Source of the DNA: Bacteroidales bacterium OttesenSCG-928-B11
GTDB taxonomy: Bacteria; Bacteroidota; Bacteroidia; Bacteroidales; WCHB1-69
Direction: 5' to 3'
Length of the DNA: 46,224 bases
NCBI GenBank assembly: GCA_030267125.1
Contig: JAJDJJ010000009.1
Location: 1 to 46,224 of the forward strand
The notes under the pieces were generated by a model. The model was given only the letters and a program-made list of their open reading frames with translations. It had not been told where the DNA came from and did not search any database. The position numbers and the translations under genes are program-made. Below, piece after piece: positions 43,692 to 46,224 of this stretch (positions within the stretch are counted from its first letter, which is position 1; each line of letters opens with the position of its first letter).

Positions 43692-45527
43692 TCACCGGTC
43701 ACCAACCACTATCTTCATTTCACACTTCCCACAATCGAACTTCAATTTGAAGGTGTGCTGTTTGTGTTTCAGGTAGAGTGGTTCATTAATTTGTTGAGGG
43801 TTATCCTCTTTTGGACAAGCGTTTAGAACATGCTTGATACAATATTTACAATTCATCAGCGTGATATCCTTGGGCATTTGCTGCTCCATAGCAGGTTCAA
43901 TCTCCTTGGCACCATGATTACGATAAAAATTTTTAGCACTGCTATTCAATACATTCGCCATATAATCCAGCGTTTGTGCATCGAAAAAATTGGTTTTCGT
44001 TTTCGAAGGAATACGAAGATGTTCGGTTTTGGATTTTTCAAAATTACGAAGCCTTTCTTTCATCAGCAAATCAACACCTTGTGTTTTCCATTTTGCTACT
44101 GATGAGGCTGGAATAAACCATGGTTTTGAAAAATAGTGTTCAAATGAGCCCAGGTAGAAGATGGTATTTCCTAATTTCGAGAAAGTCTTTTTCAAATTCC
44201 CCATCGCCTCTTCACCTTTCACGGCTTCTTGTTTTTCAGCATCTACGGCAAACGAAACGCTGTTTTCATCTTCATCCGAAAAGGTAAGATAAAAGCCCTC
44301 GCTTGTCTCCTCTGCAATAATGCCAATGGCAATCTCCCTGCGGGTTTTCGCCTTCTTCAGCAAATTATTAAAATAGTGGTCATCGTTGCGGTAGATTACT
44401 GTCTCTTTGAATAAAACAGGCATTTTTTCGGGATAGAGTTTACCGTTCTCCACCTTATTAATCCGAAATCCTTCCAGCTCACCGGCTTTGTTAAAAAAGC
44501 AAAGCCCATCACCATTTGCAAAATTATAATCACCGTTTATCGTCAGAAAATCAGGATGAATAGCATCTACTTTCCCCACTTTTTCGCCAATCGATTTTGG
44601 TGTATCGAACCAATAGTTTTCCCGCTCCCGACCGTTTAAGAAATAGCTGGAAGAACCTCGATGGAAAGTCTTCGTCAATTGGGGCTTGAAGGTAAAAATT
44701 TCCTGTCCTGAAGAAGCACGGCTATAGTCTTTATTTTCCAAAACTTGGTCTAAATGCTGCCTGAACCATGCGGTCACATTTTTCACATAATTCACCTCTT
44801 TCAGTCGTCCTTCGATTTTGAAAGAGGTAATTCCTGCTTCAATCATCTGTTGCAAGTCCTTGGTTCGGTTCATGTCTTGCAATGAAAGCAGGTGTTTATT
44901 GCTGATCAACGGGTGTTGATATTTATCCGTCAATGTGTAAGGCAATCGACAAAACTGCGCGCAATTTCCGCGGTTAGCACTCCGTCCCGCACAATATTGA
45001 CTCATATAACAACGCCCACTGTAACTAACACATACCGCACCATAGACAAATGCTTCCAATTCTATTTCCGTTTGTGACGATATTTCCGCAATTTGCTGCA
45101 ATGACAATTCACGGGCAAGTACAACACGTTCAAAACCAACATCTTTTAAAAAATTAATTTTATCAATGGATCGGTTATCTGTTTGGGTGCTGGCGTGTAA
45201 TGGTATCGGTGGGAGATCCAACATCAGAAGCCCCATGTCTTGAATAATCAACGCATCCGCACCCATATCGTAGAGTTGGTTAACCAGCAGTTGAGCTTCT
45301 TCCAACTCCTTGTCGGTCAAAATGGTGTTGAGTGTGACAAAAACTTTTCCGTAGTATTGGTGGGCATAATTACACAGCTGTTCGATATCTTGCAGCGAAT
45401 TTCCGGCAGCCGCCCTTGCCCCGAACTTACTTGCACCAATATAAACCGCATCCGCTCCATTATTGATCGCTTCTATTCCGCATGTCAAATTCTTCGCCGG
45501 TGCCAGCAACTCTATTTTTTTCATCAT
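43692..45527 (-). CDS. U32 peptidase-family protein (RlhA-like)
   Basis: 611 residues. N-terminal U32 domain (ELLAPAKNLTCGIEAINNGADAVYIG) with the family signature FVYGAVCVSYSGRCYMS (about 166-182) and a cysteine cluster (CAGRSANRGNCAQFC) likely holding an iron-sulfur site; the C-terminal half resembles DUF3656, and the extreme C-terminus adds CKYCIKHVLNAC and FDCGKCEMK. Although annotated as collagenase-like proteases, relatives of this length (RlhA) hydroxylate a cytidine of 23S rRNA, while the shorter TrhP acts on tRNA. I favour an RNA hydroxylation role. The start may be M1 or M2. Confidence 0.85.
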   Translation of the reverse strand: MMKKIELLAPAKNLTCGIEAINNGADAVYIGASKFGARAAAGNSLQDIEQLCNYAHQYYGKVFVTLNTILTDKELEEAQLLVNQLYDMGADALIIQDMGLLMLDLPPIPLHASTQTDNRSIDKINFLKDVGFERVVLARELSLQQIAEISSQTEIELEAFVYGAVCVSYSGRCYMSQYCAGRSANRGNCAQFCRLPYTLTDKYQHPLISNKHLLSLQDMNRTKDLQQMIEAGITSFKIEGRLKEVNYVKNVTAWFRQHLDQVLENKDYSRASSGQEIFTFKPQLTKTFHRGSSSYFLNGRERENYWFDTPKSIGEKVGKVDAIHPDFLTINGDYNFANGDGLCFFNKAGELEGFRINKVENGKLYPEKMPVLFKETVIYRNDDHYFNNLLKKAKTRREIAIGIIAEETSEGFYLTFSDEDENSVSFAVDAEKQEAVKGEEAMGNLKKTFSKLGNTIFYLGSFEHYFSKPWFIPASSVAKWKTQGVDLLMKERLRNFEKSKTEHLRIPSKTKTNFFDAQTLDYMANVLNSSAKNFYRNHGAKEIEPAMEQQMPKDITLMNCKYCIKHVLNACPKEDNPQQINEPLYLKHKQHTFKLKFDCGKCEMKIVVGDR

Positions 45528-45550
45528 AAAAGGATATGATTATGGAAACG

Positions 45551-45558
45551 CAAAAATA
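45551..45558 (-). promoter_or_regulatory. -7 element before the U32 gene
   Basis: Minus-strand TATTTTTG, 24 bases upstream of the U32 start; divergent from the TonB-like gene promoter. Confidence 0.45.
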
Positions 45559-45592
45559 TCACTTTTTGTTGAAGTTTGTGAAGCATGGGAAA

Positions 45593-45617
45593 TTGCAAAA
45601 AAATCTTACTTTTGCAA
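45593..45617 (+). promoter_or_regulatory. -7 element within an inverted repeat before the TonB-domain gene
   Basis: TACTTTTG (45607-45614) fits the -7 consensus. It overlaps a perfect 8-base inverted repeat, TTGCAAAA (45593-45600) and TTTTGCAA (45610-45617), which could be an operator. The predicted leader is about 90 bases. Confidence 0.5.
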
Positions 45618-45710
45618 TCACTACTCTACTAATAGATAAAAAACTTACAGACTCAAAAAGCTCAACAAGCACCATATAGAAAATTATACACCCATAAAAA
45701 CCAATATCTT

Positions 45711-46217
45711 ATGAAAAATTGCAACCCTCTAAAGAAAATACCGGCTCTTTTTGCATTCCTGTTTTGTGGTTTTATCACGCTTAATGCGAATGAAGTTGTG
45801 ACAAAGGAAACAGCCACCATTGAAGATCATTTTTCATTTTTTAGCGTGGATGACGACACTACGAAGAAAGAATCCCTCGATAAGACCTATTCCCCTCCAA
45901 AATTTCCGGGAGGATTGGAAGCACTTTATGCTTTTATGGGTAAGAATCTGGAATATCCTCAAAAGGCAGTTGATCAAAATATTGAAGGCATGGTAATTCT
46001 CGAATTTGTCGTCACAAAAGAGGGAAATGTAGATGAAGCCAGAATTTATTCCAGCACGAATGATGTTTTTAATGAAGAAGCGCTTCGTCTCGCAGCGATC
46101 ATGCCTCAATGGACTCCTGCTATACATAATGGAAAGCCCGTTAAGAGTTACTATCAGCTTCCTATGCAATTTAAATTTGAAGGAAAAGCGAAAAAAGGAA
46201 AGAAAAAGCGGAATTAA
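45711..46217 (+). CDS. TonB C-terminal-domain protein
   Basis: 168 residues: signal-like N-terminus (PALFAFLFCGFITLNANE), short linker, then a TonB C-terminal domain (PPKFPGGLEALYAFMGKNLEYPQKAV, GMVILEFVVTKEGNVDEARI, EEALRLAAIMPQWTPAIHNG). It lacks a proline-rich spacer and may lack a lasting membrane anchor, unlike classical TonB. No ExbB/ExbD genes are nearby. It may assist TonB-dependent transporters or simply use the fold for periplasmic interaction. A basic tail (KAKKGKKKRN) ends the protein near the window edge. Confidence 0.85.
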   Translation: MKNCNPLKKIPALFAFLFCGFITLNANEVVTKETATIEDHFSFFSVDDDTTKKESLDKTYSPPKFPGGLEALYAFMGKNLEYPQKAVDQNIEGMVILEFVVTKEGNVDEARIYSSTNDVFNEEALRLAAIMPQWTPAIHNGKPVKSYYQLPMQFKFEGKAKKGKKKRN

Positions 46218-46224
46218 TCCCTGG

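Overview
The window looks like a stretch of a Bacteroidota chromosome, most likely order Bacteroidales. Supporting signs are many -7 promoter elements of the form TAnnTTTG just upstream of starts, few Shine-Dalgarno sites, a tryptophanase of Bacteroides type, a GH88/DUF2264 pair, frequent short lipoproteins, and methionyl-tRNA synthetase with a KISTS signature. I would guess a family near Dysgonomonadaceae or Porphyromonadaceae, but the sequence alone does not settle this. No rRNA, tRNA, CRISPR array, transposase gene or phage gene was recognised.

Layout. 1-1.2 kb: lrgA-lrgB-like pair on the minus strand, divergent from a CCG-domain iron-sulfur protein (1.26-2.56 kb). 2.56-3.44 kb: gene-free DNA holding a 260-bp inverted repeat of small hairpins and a degenerate inverted repeat. 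3.4-7.5 kb: tight five-gene minus-strand operon with a soluble nitroreductase, a lipoprotein flavin reductase, a membrane FMN-binding/iron-sulfur protein with a covalent-flavin motif, a membrane-anchored nitroreductase and an L,D-transpeptidase lipoprotein. 7.8-9.5 kb: a GT2 glycosyltransferase and a secreted chagasin-like inhibitor. 9.6-14 kb: an AddA/RecB-type helicase-nuclease and a lipoprotein. 13.9-18.1 kb: tolC-like gene, NtrC-type regulator and histidine kinase, with a sigma-54 promoter and a palindromic upstream site before tolC. 18.2-22.1 kb: SPOR protein, aspartate kinase, SufE and SulP permease, all minus strand with short gaps. 22.2-22.6 kb: a small exported protein gene apparently split by one missing A in an A6 run. 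22.9-25.6 kb: a small beta-barrel protein and metG. 25.7-28 kb: rfbC, a HAD phosphatase and hldD. 28.1-33.1 kb: recQ, an OmpH-like anchored coiled coil, a YwqK-like lipoprotein and tnaA, closed by a strong terminator. 33.3-37.4 kb: GH88 and DUF2264 genes separated by an AT-rich AbiEi/AbiEii toxin-antitoxin module with its own promoter and operator-like palindrome. 37.5-42.8 kb: polyprenyl synthetase, mrdA (PBP2), rodA and cinA. 42.8-45.5 kb: nfo and a U32 peptidase-family (RlhA-like) gene on the minus strand. 45.7-46.2 kb: a TonB C-terminal-domain protein.

The parts most worth following are: (a) the 3.4-7.5 kb operon, which reads as a flavin-based electron transfer module reaching outside the cytoplasm; (b) the sigma-54 control region of the tolC-regulator-kinase operon, whose own product is the likely activator; (c) the AbiE module apparently inserted in a glycan-degradation gene pair; (d) the hairpin-rich intergenic element at 3055-3314; and (e) the homopolymer-interrupted small gene at 22229-22557. 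Most other genes are ordinary housekeeping genes. All calls come from reading motifs and gene order; no database search was run.
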